From Peptoniphilus asaccharolyticus DSM 20463 (GTDB lineage Bacteria; Bacillota; Clostridia; Tissierellales; Peptoniphilaceae), in contig NZ_FWWR01000009.1 of NCBI RefSeq assembly GCF_900176115.1, positions 930,001-994,000 on the forward strand: DNA of 64,000 nt, written 5' to 3'. Below are positions 12,728-22,079 of this stretch, one piece after another (position 1 is the first letter of the stretch; each line of letters starts with the position of its first letter). A program made the position numbers and the translations under genes. The notes beneath the pieces were generated by a model that had not been told where the DNA came from, ran no database searches, and saw only the letters and a list, made by a program, of their open reading frames with translations.

Positions 12728-14503
12728 ATGCTAAGTAGTATAAAATATAGATTTATGACTATATACTTTCTCTTGGTGTTGGTGTGTATGTCAATTGTCG
12801 GAGCCTTTATCATAAATAGGCTCGAAAGTGCTCAGCTACAGAACGTGACCGAAAACATGAATTCAACCATGAACTCAATAGTCACAACTTCAAGTTACTT
12901 GACCTCAGAAGACTGGCTTTCTAACCAAGATCAAATAATAAATACATTTATAAGTTGGAGATTTCCATCTAATCAATCTATGTATGCTCTGACAGCAGAT
13001 GAAAATCCTCTTATAATAGCAGCTTCAAAAAATGTTAATCTAATACCTCTTGCAATAGCTAATGACACAATCGAACCTGATTTGGTTTTAAATTCAATTT
13101 CAGGTTCAGAAAGCCAAAGAGTTATATTTGATGAAAACTCAAATCTTCATGAAAAACATATTTCAAAACCCATCTTTTCTTCACAGGGAAAAGTTATGGG
13201 TGTTTTATATATGACAGAAAACTTAAATGGTATCTATGATGTAATCGACAATGCAAGGAGCATATTGACTTATGCAACCGGCATTGGACTTATAATCACT
13301 CTGACTCTTGGTTATTTTTTGGCAAATTCTATCACAGGTCCTATCAGAGATTTGACTAAAAAAGCTAAATTGATGGCAAGAGGAGATTTTAATCAAAAAG
13401 TAGAGATAAAGTCTAATGACGAAATAGGTAATCTGGGTTCAATGTTTAACTATCTAACAGAAGAACTAAACGCAACTATGGAGCAGATGGAGATAGAAAA
13501 GGGCAAGCTAAACACTATCTTCACGTATATGCAAGAGGGCGTTATCGCAGTGGACAAAAATGGTTTTCTAATACACGCAAACCCTACTGCTAAAAGAATA
13601 TTGAACTTAAAGACCAACACCGGAGAGAATTTAGATTTAGAAAGTTTTAATATATCCAACCTCGATTATAACGACTATTCTTCTTTGGTCGGCGATGGCG
13701 AAATAGAAATTGAAGATAGATTTTATAAATTAAAATACGCTCCATTTAGAAGAGAAAAAATCAACCAAGGTATCATAGTCGTTTTCCAAGATATGACCAA
13801 AGAGCACAACTTGGATATTATGCGTAAAGAGTTCGTAGCAAATGTGAGCCACGAATTAAAGACACCTATAACCACAATCAAGAGTTATTCCGAAACAATC
13901 TTGGACTCAGAAATGACCTACGAAGATATAAAGCACTTCGTAGGAACTATAAACCGCGAAAGCAATCGTATGGGCAGATTGGTATCAGATTTGCTACAGC
14001 TTTCAAATATAGATTACGGCACAAACAACTTTGTATTTGAACCTATTGATACGTATGATATCATCAGCCAAACTTTGGAAAGCTTAAATATTATGATTAA
14101 AGAAAAATCTCATAATATACTTTTAGACATTCCAATGGATATAAAAGATTTGTACGCTGACATGCACTCAACCGAGCAGATAATTATGAATATAATTTCA
14201 AATGCAATCAAGTACACTGCTCCTAAGGGTAAAATTGAAATTCATTGCAGAAATATCGGTGAGTACGTTGAATTAAAGGTTAAAGATAATGGAATCGGTA
14301 TTCCAGAAGCAGATTTAAAGAGAATTTTCGAAAGATTTTACAGAGTTGAAAAAGGCAGAAGCAGAGCCATGGGCGGAACCGGTCTTGGCCTTTCAATAGC
14401 CAAGGAACTAACTGAAAATATGGGCGGCAGCATAAGAGTAAATTCAAAATACAATCATGGAACAGAAGTTATTTTAACTTTCAAGGGTGTGAGCCATGAA
14501 TAG
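12728..14503 (+). CDS. walK: Sensor histidine kinase WalK (YycG)
   Basis: 591 residues, the usual WalK length. One transmembrane helix near the start, an extracellular Cache-like domain (about 35-180), a second helix (about 185-205), a HAMP domain (ITGPIRDLTKKAKLMARGDF), a PAS domain (about 260-365), HisKA with H375 (VSHELKTPI), and HATPase with N (ISNAIKYT), DNGIGIP and GGTGLGLSI boxes. It senses cell-wall state and phosphorylates WalR. The gene overlaps walH by eight bases, so the operon is tightly coupled. Confidence 0.93.
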   Translation: MLSSIKYRFMTIYFLLVLVCMSIVGAFIINRLESAQLQNVTENMNSTMNSIVTTSSYLTSEDWLSNQDQIINTFISWRFPSNQSMYALTADENPLIIAASKNVNLIPLAIANDTIEPDLVLNSISGSESQRVIFDENSNLHEKHISKPIFSSQGKVMGVLYMTENLNGIYDVIDNARSILTYATGIGLIITLTLGYFLANSITGPIRDLTKKAKLMARGDFNQKVEIKSNDEIGNLGSMFNYLTEELNATMEQMEIEKGKLNTIFTYMQEGVIAVDKNGFLIHANPTAKRILNLKTNTGENLDLESFNISNLDYNDYSSLVGDGEIEIEDRFYKLKYAPFRREKINQGIIVVFQDMTKEHNLDIMRKEFVANVSHELKTPITTIKSYSETILDSEMTYEDIKHFVGTINRESNRMGRLVSDLLQLSNIDYGTNNFVFEPIDTYDIISQTLESLNIMIKEKSHNILLDIPMDIKDLYADMHSTEQIIMNIISNAIKYTAPKGKIEIHCRNIGEYVELKVKDNGIGIPEADLKRIFERFYRVEKGRSRAMGGTGLGLSIAKELTENMGGSIRVNSKYNHGTEVILTFKGVSHE

Positions 14504-15833
14504 AGCACACGAATATATTTTAAATATAATCTTAGTTGGTCTAGTCGCTCTTACACTCTTCCTATCTAATATTCTTTGGATTGATGTAAAGAGCTCTCAT
14601 ATTAAATCTAACCAGCGTATAGATGAATCAGAATATGCTACAGAAAATCTTTTTAGAGAACTTTTAAAACCTCAGAGCATGGTTGCAAACTACAACGGAA
14701 AACACCATGTGATATATAATTTTAACGATATCTACAATTCATATCAGCAAACTGTATACGATGTGTTTTCTAATTCAACCGCAAAAAATGGACAGCTTAT
14801 TTCAAAAGAAGAATACATTAAACTGCAAAATATTCCTTCGTTAGTCCTTTTATATTCTTCATCTGTAGACTTATCTATAATAGTAAATTTAATAGGTCAA
14901 TCGGAGTCAAACGACTCACCGATTCCGATCAAGGAAATTTATCTATCTCGAGAATTTATAGTTGTAGGAGACGGAACAAACCACTACAAGTTCGAACGAG
15001 GTGTGAATGTAGACTTCACTCTATCCTCGCTCGCAGAGGAAAATCTTCCTGACTATAAAAACCTAAACGAAATATATCAAGTGAATAAGAATTTATATTT
15101 TCCGTCTCAAAACTATTACCTACTAAAATCCGTAAATTATTCAAATGATTTAAAGAGCTTGATGTTACAAGAGTCCTATGTAAGCAATCTCTCCTCTCGA
15201 TTTTTAAATCAAAATGATGCTCACATAAGAGATATAGTCCAAGACGATAGCCATAGTTTAATTTACGGAAATGAATATCTTACGCTATATAGCACAGGGG
15301 TAATTGAATACGAAGATTTAAATCCTTTAGATACAACGGTAAGAAATTTATATGCCTCTTTAAAAAGCTCTATCTCATTTATTTCAAATAAGGTTGGAAA
15401 TGCAAACATATATCTCTCTGCAATAACACCAATAGAAAAAGAGGACAACTTAGGTTATAGATTTTCATTTAATCTCTATGAAGATTCCATACCTGTTTTA
15501 ATAAATGACTCTCAAAACCCTTACTATATCGAAGTTGAAGCTTATGGAGAGCGTGTAACTCATTTCAGACAAAACTATAGAAAATCAATTAGTGAATCCC
15601 CCGCCTTAGAAAAAGTTAGGGCTGTGAGCTTGGAAAGGATAGTTGAATTGTCACCTACGGTATTTACAGTTCCATTTGATGAAGTTTTAAATAATATATC
15701 TGATATATGCGTGGTCTATATAGATAATACATCTCACGGTCAAACCGAATTAAAGCCATCCATATTTATCAAGTACAACAATAGACACTTATTCTTTTCT
15801 ATGGAAACAGGCCGTCTTTTAATGGAGAAATAG
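14496..15833 (+). CDS. walH: WalH (YycH), regulator of WalK
   Basis: 445 residues with one N-terminal membrane helix and an extracellular remainder. Family cues include the early LWIDVKSSH, the RELLKPQ region near residue 60 and a C-terminal PSIFIKYNNRHLFFSMETG. In Bacillus YycH and YycI form a membrane complex that tunes WalK. Identification depends mainly on position between walK and walI and on length. One base separates it from walI. Confidence 0.85.
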   Translation: MNRAHEYILNIILVGLVALTLFLSNILWIDVKSSHIKSNQRIDESEYATENLFRELLKPQSMVANYNGKHHVIYNFNDIYNSYQQTVYDVFSNSTAKNGQLISKEEYIKLQNIPSLVLLYSSSVDLSIIVNLIGQSESNDSPIPIKEIYLSREFIVVGDGTNHYKFERGVNVDFTLSSLAEENLPDYKNLNEIYQVNKNLYFPSQNYYLLKSVNYSNDLKSLMLQESYVSNLSSRFLNQNDAHIRDIVQDDSHSLIYGNEYLTLYSTGVIEYEDLNPLDTTVRNLYASLKSSISFISNKVGNANIYLSAITPIEKEDNLGYRFSFNLYEDSIPVLINDSQNPYYIEVEAYGERVTHFRQNYRKSISESPALEKVRAVSLERIVELSPTVFTVPFDEVLNNISDICVVYIDNTSHGQTELKPSIFIKYNNRHLFFSMETGRLLMEK

Positions 15834-15834
15834 T

Positions 15835-16677
15835 ATGGATTGGTATAAAGCAAAAAAAATATTAATAATAGCGCTGATAATCACAAACATAATACTGTTC
15901 GGTATGATTATCCACCGCTCACTTATAAGCCAAGATAGAACTACTTCATCAATTTTTATAAAACAAGTGAAATCCCGTCTCTTGGAGAAAGGAATCAAAG
16001 TTGATGCAAAGGTTCCGAAATCAAAAATCAGCTTGCCCTCTCTAAGAGTTGAATTCGACTCTTACTCAAAATTAGATTTAAACGAAAGATTCTTTGCAAG
16101 TAGAGGTAAATTCCAAGAGCCAAACAACAGTTTCACTCAAATCACATTCGCTGATGAAATTCTAACTGTTGTAAACACAAGACGTTTGATTTATGAAAAT
16201 GTAAATCCAAAAATATCTTCTAAGTCAAAAATGAAAGCTGAAGAAGTTGCCAGAAAATTTCTACTCGATAGGAACTTTGACATTTCAAATATGATATTGG
16301 TCTACTCAAGCTCTTCTGACGACGAAACCAAATTGCATTTCGCCAAGGAGTTTGATGGAGTAATATTGGAGAGGTCTTTCATAGATCTTATTATACGAGG
16401 AGACACAGTCATCTCCATGGATCGTCTTTGGCTAAATGTAATAGATAAATCACCTAACTTTGTACGTCTACATTCAGCTCCAAGAGCTCTACTTACTCTT
16501 CTATCCGAGCCAGACTTAACTTCTAAAACAATAACTCGAATAGAAGAATGTTACTACTTTGACCCTGAGGAACAAGGTTATGTCGAAGATATCACCAAAG
16601 CCACAGAAGGAAAGGCAAGAGCCGCTTGGAGAATTCAATTCTCCGATGGAGAAAGTATAGAAGTTGAATCAAAATAA
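15835..16677 (+). CDS. walI: WalI (YycI), regulator of WalK
   Basis: 280 residues. The start MDWYKAKKILIIALIITNIIL is the typical YycI opening: DW.K.K and one membrane helix. The C-terminus has the YycH-fold repeat ending RAAWRIQFSDGESIEVE. It ends the operon at a strong terminator. The usual next genes of this locus, walJ/yycJ and htrA, are absent here. Confidence 0.9.
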   Translation: MDWYKAKKILIIALIITNIILFGMIIHRSLISQDRTTSSIFIKQVKSRLLEKGIKVDAKVPKSKISLPSLRVEFDSYSKLDLNERFFASRGKFQEPNNSFTQITFADEILTVVNTRRLIYENVNPKISSKSKMKAEEVARKFLLDRNFDISNMILVYSSSSDDETKLHFAKEFDGVILERSFIDLIIRGDTVISMDRLWLNVIDKSPNFVRLHSAPRALLTLLSEPDLTSKTITRIEECYYFDPEEQGYVEDITKATEGKARAAWRIQFSDGESIEVESK

Positions 16678-16710
16678 AGTGTTGTCGAAAATAAACGGCA
16701 ACACTTTTTA
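16678..16710 (+). terminator. Terminator of the wal operon
   Basis: GTGTTGTCG pairs with CGGCAACAC around AAAATAAA, followed by TTTTT, directly after walI. Confidence 0.9.
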
Positions 16711-16720
16711 TATGCACTAT

Positions 16721-17485
16721 TTAATTTATTAATGTTCTTCTTTTATTTACAAATATATAACCACTCGCCGCTATAAATATCAGCGCTATTATAAGCAATA
16801 TATAAGTTGGAAAATCAGAACCCAAACTTACCAACTTAACTCTTATCGCAATAAGAGCCCACGCTACTGGTAGCATATATACTGAATTTTTTAGCTTAAA
16901 TCCAATCGCTAAAATTAATAAAATAAAAATCAATACTAATACTAAACCACCAACTACATCATCTACATCCATTCTACCCATAACTCTCATCATTACAGCA
17001 ACTAAGTTTGGTGCATTTGCTATACTAAGCCATCCACCATAGATTCCAAAAGTTATAGGATACAATAGTTTGAATCCTTTTAAATTAATCTTTTTAAGCT
17101 CGAATAAAATCTTAATCAATGCAACAGCAAGTCCAAAAATCATAACCAATCATAACCATTGAAACTTCTATCCAAACCATTGAAAATGAAAATACACATA
17201 GTATATTAAAAATACAACTCAACCAAAAATAGGACTTATCTTTTCAACTACTTCTCTATATCCTGATTTTTCAGCATTTATAAGCAAAGCTACCATACTC
17301 ACAAGTAAAAGAGTGTATATTAGACCCCAAATACTAAAAGCATATCCAGCCGGAGTTACAATTGTGGTGTATATCTCAGATACATCTTTTTGAGCTAATC
17401 CATTAATAATACCCATATAGTTTACAATAACCATGACTATATAAAATAGTAAATTTATCAACGACTTCCTCTTTAAATTATTCAT
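16721..17485 (-). pseudogene. TspO/MBR-like membrane protein, broken by two lesions
   Basis: Two open pieces (17219-17485 and 16721-17149) join into one polytopic protein. The N-terminal piece has the family block TPAGYAFSIWGLIYTLLL. The ribosome site AGAGGTG places the start at 17485 (MNNLKRKS). Lesion 1: a run of five T at about 17228 (minus strand), where six would continue the frame as PIFWLS. Lesion 2: a 10-bp tandem duplication (AATCATAACC at 17138-17147 and 17148-17157), which shifts frame again. Removing both restores a continuous protein of about 250 residues. Long TspO-like tryptophan-rich sensory proteins of Firmicutes have this size; their role is unclear. Confidence 0.7.
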
Positions 17486-17613
17486 AACACACCTCTTAAG
17501 CTCAGGAATAAACTCCAAAACTCCTATCCATTAAAATTTCCTTCGTTGATAAATCTATGCCCAATAAAAATTTTATCCCCCTTTTACCTATCATTTCAGA
17601 ATGCCAATGAAAT

Positions 17614-18165
17614 TTAATGTCCAATTTTATATGAACTAATAACCTCCGATGTATCTACATTATAAAATTTAAAAACTCCATCTTCATATATAACCACAGA
17701 CTTACTTCCATCTTTTGGAAGAGTCGGACTGCCCGGACACATATATATTATTCCGTCAATCTTTTCAAACCTCTTTATATGTGTATGCCCAACGACTACA
17801 ATATCAGCACCTAACTTTTTAGCCTTTTGCACTCTCTCTTCAAGACTTTCCCTATAGCCATGTAGTGCAAATATCTTTAAATCTCCCCACTCTAAAAAGA
17901 CTTCAATATTGTCTAAAAACTTCCTATCCATTACTTGCTCATCTACATCTGCATCACAATTGCCCTTCACCATAAAAATATCATCTCGTTTTGCAAATAC
18001 TTCAGCCAATTCTTTAGCGTCATACCCCGGATGAATTCCATTTCTCGGTCCCGGAGCGAGTACATCTCCCAAGTGCAAAATCCTATCACAGCCATCCAAA
18101 ACGCCAAGAGCTTTCTTAGTGTCGTCTAAATATCCATGTGTATCTGAAATAAAACCTATCTTCAT
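17614..18165 (-). CDS. yfcE: YfcE/MJ0936-type metallophosphoesterase
   Basis: 183 residues. Metal ligands are in place: ISDTHG, LHLGDVL, VKGNCD, LHGYRE (histidine of GHG type) and VVGHTHIKRFE. The fold is that of small phosphodiesterases acting on simple phosphodiesters; the natural substrate is unknown. Ends CPGSPTLPKDG, the usual C-terminal PGS motif. It stands alone, divergent from pepT. 17519-17613 holds no gene. Confidence 0.9.
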   Translation of the reverse strand: MKIGFISDTHGYLDDTKKALGVLDGCDRILHLGDVLAPGPRNGIHPGYDAKELAEVFAKRDDIFMVKGNCDADVDEQVMDRKFLDNIEVFLEWGDLKIFALHGYRESLEERVQKAKKLGADIVVVGHTHIKRFEKIDGIIYMCPGSPTLPKDGSKSVVIYEDGVFKFYNVDTSEVISSYKIGH

Positions 18166-18248
18166 AAAATCCCCTCTAAATTAAATACTCGTTTGACTTT
18201 AGTATACCCCAAGAGTATTCTTAAAATAAACAACTAAAGGAGGCTATT

Positions 18249-19472
18249 ATGAATATCAGCGAACGACTTATAGAATATGTAAAAATTGATACTAAATCAG
18301 AACCCGAATCAAATACATTTCCAAGCTCTAAAAAACAATTTGATCTTGCAAACTTGCTAGTGAAACAATGTACTGAAATGGGACTTTCAGCTGTCAACCT
18401 AGATGAATTTGGATATGTTACAGCTACTTTGGAATCAAACACAGACAAAAACACACCCGTACTCGGTCTTTTAGCTCACATGGACACAGCACCGGCCATG
18501 ACAGGCACAAATGTAAATCCACAAATTATAAAAGATTATGACGGCAAAGACATAGTCCTAAATGAAAAAGAAAATATTATTTTGAGCCCGGAAAAGTTCC
18601 CAGCACTTAATGACGTGGTGGGTTTGGACTTAATCGTAACAGATGGAGCTACCCTTCTTGGCGCAGATGACAAAGCCGGCGTGGCAATCATTATGCAAAC
18701 TATGGAGTATTTTAAAAATCATCCTGAAATACCTCACGGAAAAATTAGAATAGCTTTCACTCCTGACGAAGAAATCGGAAAAGGTGTAGATAATTTTAAT
18801 GTCGAATCATTCGGCGCTGACTTTGCACTTACTATAGACGGCTCAAAGCTTGGCGAAATACAATATGAATGCTTCAATGCTATAGGCGCTAAAGTTTTAA
18901 TCAATGGAGAAAGTGTACACCCTGGCACAGCCAAAAATAAAATGGTAAATGCCATCAGCCTTGCTTTTGAATTGGATAATATGCTTCCAACAAATATGAG
19001 ACCTCAATTCACAGAAGGTTACGAAGCTTTCTACCACTTAGACGAAATAGTTGGTAATGTAGAAAAAGCCGAAATGGATTATATACTTAGAAGCTTCGAC
19101 TATGATGAAATACAAAATATGAAATCTGTTTTTACTTCAGCAGTTGAATTCTTAAATAAAAAATATGGCGATAGAATTGAAATAACTTTTAAAGAGTCAT
19201 ATAGAAACATGAGAGAAAAAATAGAACCTCACATGGATATAGTAAATCTTGCAATAGATACACTATCATCCATCGGTGTAGAACCTGTTATAGAACCAAT
19301 TCGTGGCGGCACAGATGGAAGTAGACTTTCATGGATGGGGCTACCTACTCCAAATATATTCACAGGCGGAATGAACTTCCACGGCAAATACGAATACATT
19401 CCAATTCAACACATGGAGAAATCACAAGAGTTCTTAACCAAATTCATAGAAAATCTAACACAAACTAAATAG
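18249..19472 (+). CDS. pepT: Peptidase T (tripeptide aminopeptidase, M20B)
   Basis: 407 residues, the usual size. Zinc-site blocks are visible: AHMDTAPAM, LLGADDKAGVAI, FTPDEEIGKGVDNF, TIDGSKLGEIQYE, HPGTAKNKMVNA and RGGTDGSRLSWMGLPTPN. It removes the N-terminal residue from tripeptides in the cytoplasm. Ribosome site AAAGGAGG lies before the ATG. Ends at a bidirectional terminator. Confidence 0.95.
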   Translation: MNISERLIEYVKIDTKSEPESNTFPSSKKQFDLANLLVKQCTEMGLSAVNLDEFGYVTATLESNTDKNTPVLGLLAHMDTAPAMTGTNVNPQIIKDYDGKDIVLNEKENIILSPEKFPALNDVVGLDLIVTDGATLLGADDKAGVAIIMQTMEYFKNHPEIPHGKIRIAFTPDEEIGKGVDNFNVESFGADFALTIDGSKLGEIQYECFNAIGAKVLINGESVHPGTAKNKMVNAISLAFELDNMLPTNMRPQFTEGYEAFYHLDEIVGNVEKAEMDYILRSFDYDEIQNMKSVFTSAVEFLNKKYGDRIEITFKESYRNMREKIEPHMDIVNLAIDTLSSIGVEPVIEPIRGGTDGSRLSWMGLPTPNIFTGGMNFHGKYEYIPIQHMEKSQEFLTKFIENLTQTK

Positions 19473-19481
19473 CAACTAAAA

Positions 19482-19514
19482 AAGGTAGTACTTCATTTGA
19501 AATACTACCTTAAC
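19482..19514. terminator. Bidirectional terminator (pepT / small HTH gene)
   Basis: AAGGTAGTA pairs with TACTACCTT with an inner TTCA/TGAA stem; it lies between two convergent stop codons. Confidence 0.85.
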
Positions 19515-19515
19515 T

Positions 19516-19698
19516 TTATTTTTCAGCAGGTTCCCATTTGCAACGCACAGGAGAAACTATTGCCTCTTCCTTCTTAAGAGCTTTAAAAGCTTTGTCCACT
19601 TCTGCCTTTTCAAGTCCTGTCGCCTTAGAAACTTCTGTTGCATTCATAGGTTTTCCAGCTTCTCTCATAGCTTGTAAAATTTGTTCTTTTATTTCCAT
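19516..19698 (-). CDS. Small winged-helix DNA-binding protein
   Basis: 60 residues: EQILQAMREAGKPMNATEVSKATGLEKAEVDKAFKALKKEEAI is a clear winged helix-turn-helix, followed by a short tail. Ribosome site AAGGAGAG is well placed. This short protein is common in clostridia as a stand-alone transcription regulator; the target is not known. It lies upstream of pepT's terminator and 33 bp downstream of the ZIP gene start side, reading in the same direction as the ZIP gene, so it may be co-transcribed from it. Confidence 0.75.
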   Translation of the reverse strand: MEIKEQILQAMREAGKPMNATEVSKATGLEKAEVDKAFKALKKEEAIVSPVRCKWEPAEK

Positions 19699-19731
19699 GT
19701 AAATCTCTCCTTTTAATTTAGATATTTATAT

Positions 19732-20511
19732 TTACCCAAGCGCCACATCTAAAATCATCATTAGAATAAATCCTACAGAAAAAGCTATAGTTCCATTGTT
19801 AGAATGCTCTCCATCCGACATCTCTGGTATCAATTCTTCAACCACAACATACATCATCGCACCAGCTGCAAAAGCTAAAAAATAAGGTAGCACTGGCACA
19901 ACCATACTCGCTGCCAATATAGTTAATATTGAAGCTATTGGTTCAACAACCCCAGATAAAACTCCATATATAAAAGTCTTCCACTTATTCATCCCCTCGG
20001 CTCTTAACGGCATTGATACCACCGCTCCCTCCGGGAAATTTTGAATGGCTATTCCAAGAGCCAAAGTGAGCGCCGCCGCTTTACTAACTCCAGAACTTCC
20101 AGCCATCCAGCCCGCATAGACAACCCCGACAGCCATCCCCTCAGGTATATTGTGTAAAGTCACTGCCAAAATCAATTTTGTAGTTCGCTTTAATTTGCTT
20201 TCCATTCCCTCTTCATAATTGTTAAAATGCATGTGAGGAGTAATCTCATCAAGCACTAACAAAAATCCTACTCCTACAGCAAAGCCTATAGCCGCAGGCA
20301 AAAAAGCGAATTCCCCTAAATTCTCCGAAGACTCTATTGCTGGAAGAAGCAAACTCCAAAAAGATGCCGCCACCATTACCCCAGCTGCAAATCCTGTCAA
20401 TATTTTCTGCAATCCCGCAGATATTCTATCTCTCATAAAAAATACCATCGCAGCACCTAAACTCGTGCCTAAAAATGGTATTAAAATCCCTTGAATAACT
20501 TGTATGTCCAT
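19732..20511 (-). CDS. ZIP-family divalent metal transporter
   Basis: 259 residues, about eight hydrophobic helices. The metal-site helices are clear: LHNIPEGMAVGVVYAG (helix IV, HNxPEG) and AIQNFPEGAVVSMPLRAEG (helix V, NxPEG), as in ZupT/GufA. It carries zinc or a related divalent cation into the cell. The short MHFNNYEEGMESKLKR loop is the usual variable histidine loop. An alternative would be a heavy-metal exporter, but the ZIP motifs make uptake most likely. Confidence 0.9.
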   Translation of the reverse strand: MDIQVIQGILIPFLGTSLGAAMVFFMRDRISAGLQKILTGFAAGVMVAASFWSLLLPAIESSENLGEFAFLPAAIGFAVGVGFLLVLDEITPHMHFNNYEEGMESKLKRTTKLILAVTLHNIPEGMAVGVVYAGWMAGSSGVSKAAALTLALGIAIQNFPEGAVVSMPLRAEGMNKWKTFIYGVLSGVVEPIASILTILAASMVVPVLPYFLAFAAGAMMYVVVEELIPEMSDGEHSNNGTIAFSVGFILMMILDVALG

Positions 20512-20596
20512 ATCTACTCCAATTTAATAAACTTAATTTTTTTATCTTATACCCTTTTGTTTAAAATTTAACTATCTATATCTTATATTACAAAAG

Positions 20597-20624
20597 AAAA
20601 AGCCAGTTTAAAAACTGACTTAAC
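20597..20624 (-). terminator. Terminator after the Mga-like remnant
   Basis: On the minus strand AAGTCAGTTT pairs with AAACTGGCTT around two T residues, followed by TTTCTTTT. Confidence 0.7.
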
Positions 20625-20631
20625 TTAATCA

Positions 20632-20898
20632 TTAATTATATAATTCCGAATTGCTTATAGCATGAAAAATTTCTAATAAATTTCTTTCATTTAGACATCT
20701 ATCTACACTTATTATCTTCTTCCCCTCAACTTTAGGTAAAAGACAGGTAGAAATTATAAATTCCCCTTCCAACCCTCTCAATGTATCAGCATCTATTTTA
20801 TGACCTTTATATACTCGGAATTCTACAATATAACCTAATAAATTTTCTAACTTAGCCTTTATAATATTTCCGTTGTACATATTTAAGTCACTTATTAT
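20632..20898 (-). pseudogene. C-terminal remnant of an Mga-like regulator
   Basis: About 88 residues, INIISDLNMYNGNIIKAKLE at the start and VDRCLNERNLLEIFHAI at the end, resemble the PTS EIIB-like C-terminal domain of Mga-type transcription regulators (a strand-helix repeat with an IIS...L pattern). The apparent start lies inside the inverted repeat of the adjacent IS30-like element, so the N-terminal HTH and PRD parts have been lost to the insertion. The family call is tentative. Confidence 0.4.
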
Positions 20899-21973
20899 GT
20901 TGATTTGCAATAATTATTGCGACACTTAGCTTAATAAATTTAATTCATGTATAAAACATTCAAATGGTGTATCAAACTCTAGGCATTTTCTCGGTCTAGA
21001 GTTTATTTTATAAATAGCATCTATTAAATCTCCCTCTTCAATTTTAGCTAAGTCAGTTTTCTTAGGAAAAAACTCTCTAAGTAAACCATTGCTATTTTCG
21101 TTAGTTTCCATTTGCCAAGCACTATATGGATCTGCGAAATAAAAGTCTATATTTAATTCACTTTCTATATCTTCATAACAAGCAAATTCTTTACCTCTAT
21201 CTGAAGTAAATGTCTTGAATGCTCCTTGTGGTAATTCTTTTGTTAAAGTGTGTATAGCATCTAACATAGATTTTTTACTGCGATCAGGCATTTTTATTGC
21301 AAAATATGCACGAGTCTTCATTTCTGCAAATGTCGCTAAGCATCCTTTACTTTTACCTCTAGATGATACTACTGTATCAAGCTCCCAATGACCAAATTCT
21401 ACGCGTTTTTTTACAACTTTGGGTCTTTTAGAAATAGATGTTCCTATATTAAATTTACCTCTTGTTTCTCTAGAGTTTAAAGATTTTACTTTTCTTCTTA
21501 AAACTTTAACTGATATATCTAAAAGCCCTTTATATAGCCAATTATAGATTGTTTTAAAGCTTAATTCATCTTTAAAACATCTGCCTACTATTTGTTTGGG
21601 AGACCAGGTGGCTTTTAGCTTTTCTTTGATAAATTGTTTTAACTCTTCAGTAAGTTTTGACTTTCTACCTTTGTTTTTAGAATTAATAGAATAATCAAGA
21701 TCAGCCTTTTTTGCATCGTATTTGTCTTTACATCTTTTTAGCTCTCTACTAATTGATGAATGATGATAACCTAATATTTTTGCTATTTTTCTTGCTGAGT
21801 AACCTTCATTATTTAAAACTTATATTTTATTTCTACAATCCATGGTAATATATTTATGACTCATAACAATCTCCTTCATGTCTATGTTTTTGTGGTAATT
21901 ACATTTTACATGAATTGATTTTGTTATGGGTTTTTATTTTATACTAGTGTCGCATTTAATTTTACAATCTATC
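20899..21973 (-). mobile_element. Diverged IS30-family element (copy 4 type)
   Basis: About 1.07 kb. Right end GATAGATTGTAAAATTAAAT and left end GTTGATTTGCAATAATTATT align with each other and with the IS30 ends elsewhere in the window (shared TGCRACAC block). No target duplication is visible, so the ends are approximate or the site has been rearranged. Confidence 0.7.
20926..21864 (-). pseudogene. IS30-family transposase with early stop codon
   Basis: Full frame of 312 codons from the ATG at 21864 (MSHKYITMDCRNKI). An in-frame TAA at 21820-21822 interrupts codon 15; the rest is open to 20926 and carries the helix-turn-helix (ARKIAKILGYHHSSISREL), HWELDTVVSS, FTSDRGKEFACYE and NENSNGLLREFFPK of IS30 DDE transposases. 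It is only distantly similar to the three other copies. Confidence 0.85.
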
Positions 21974-22016
21974 TTTAGTTCAATTTCATTTTACAATTAA
22001 CCTAAAAAAATTTTTA

Positions 22017-22045
22017 TTGACAAATAAATCTAATCATTATACATT
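22017..22045 (+). promoter_or_regulatory. Promoter of the DUF134/NifX-like gene
   Basis: TTGACA (22017-22022), 17 bp, TACATT (22040-22045). The IS30-like element ends 43 bp upstream, leaving the promoter intact. Confidence 0.65.
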
Positions 22046-22050
22046 TTATT

Positions 22051-22062
22051 TGACATATGTCA
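22051..22062 (+). promoter_or_regulatory. Palindromic operator at the start site
   Basis: TGACATATGTCA is a perfect 12-bp palindrome covering the expected +1 of the promoter above. The product of the gene has a DNA-binding domain, so self-repression is plausible. Confidence 0.55.
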
Positions 22063-22079
22063 GAAACGAGGTGTTTGAA

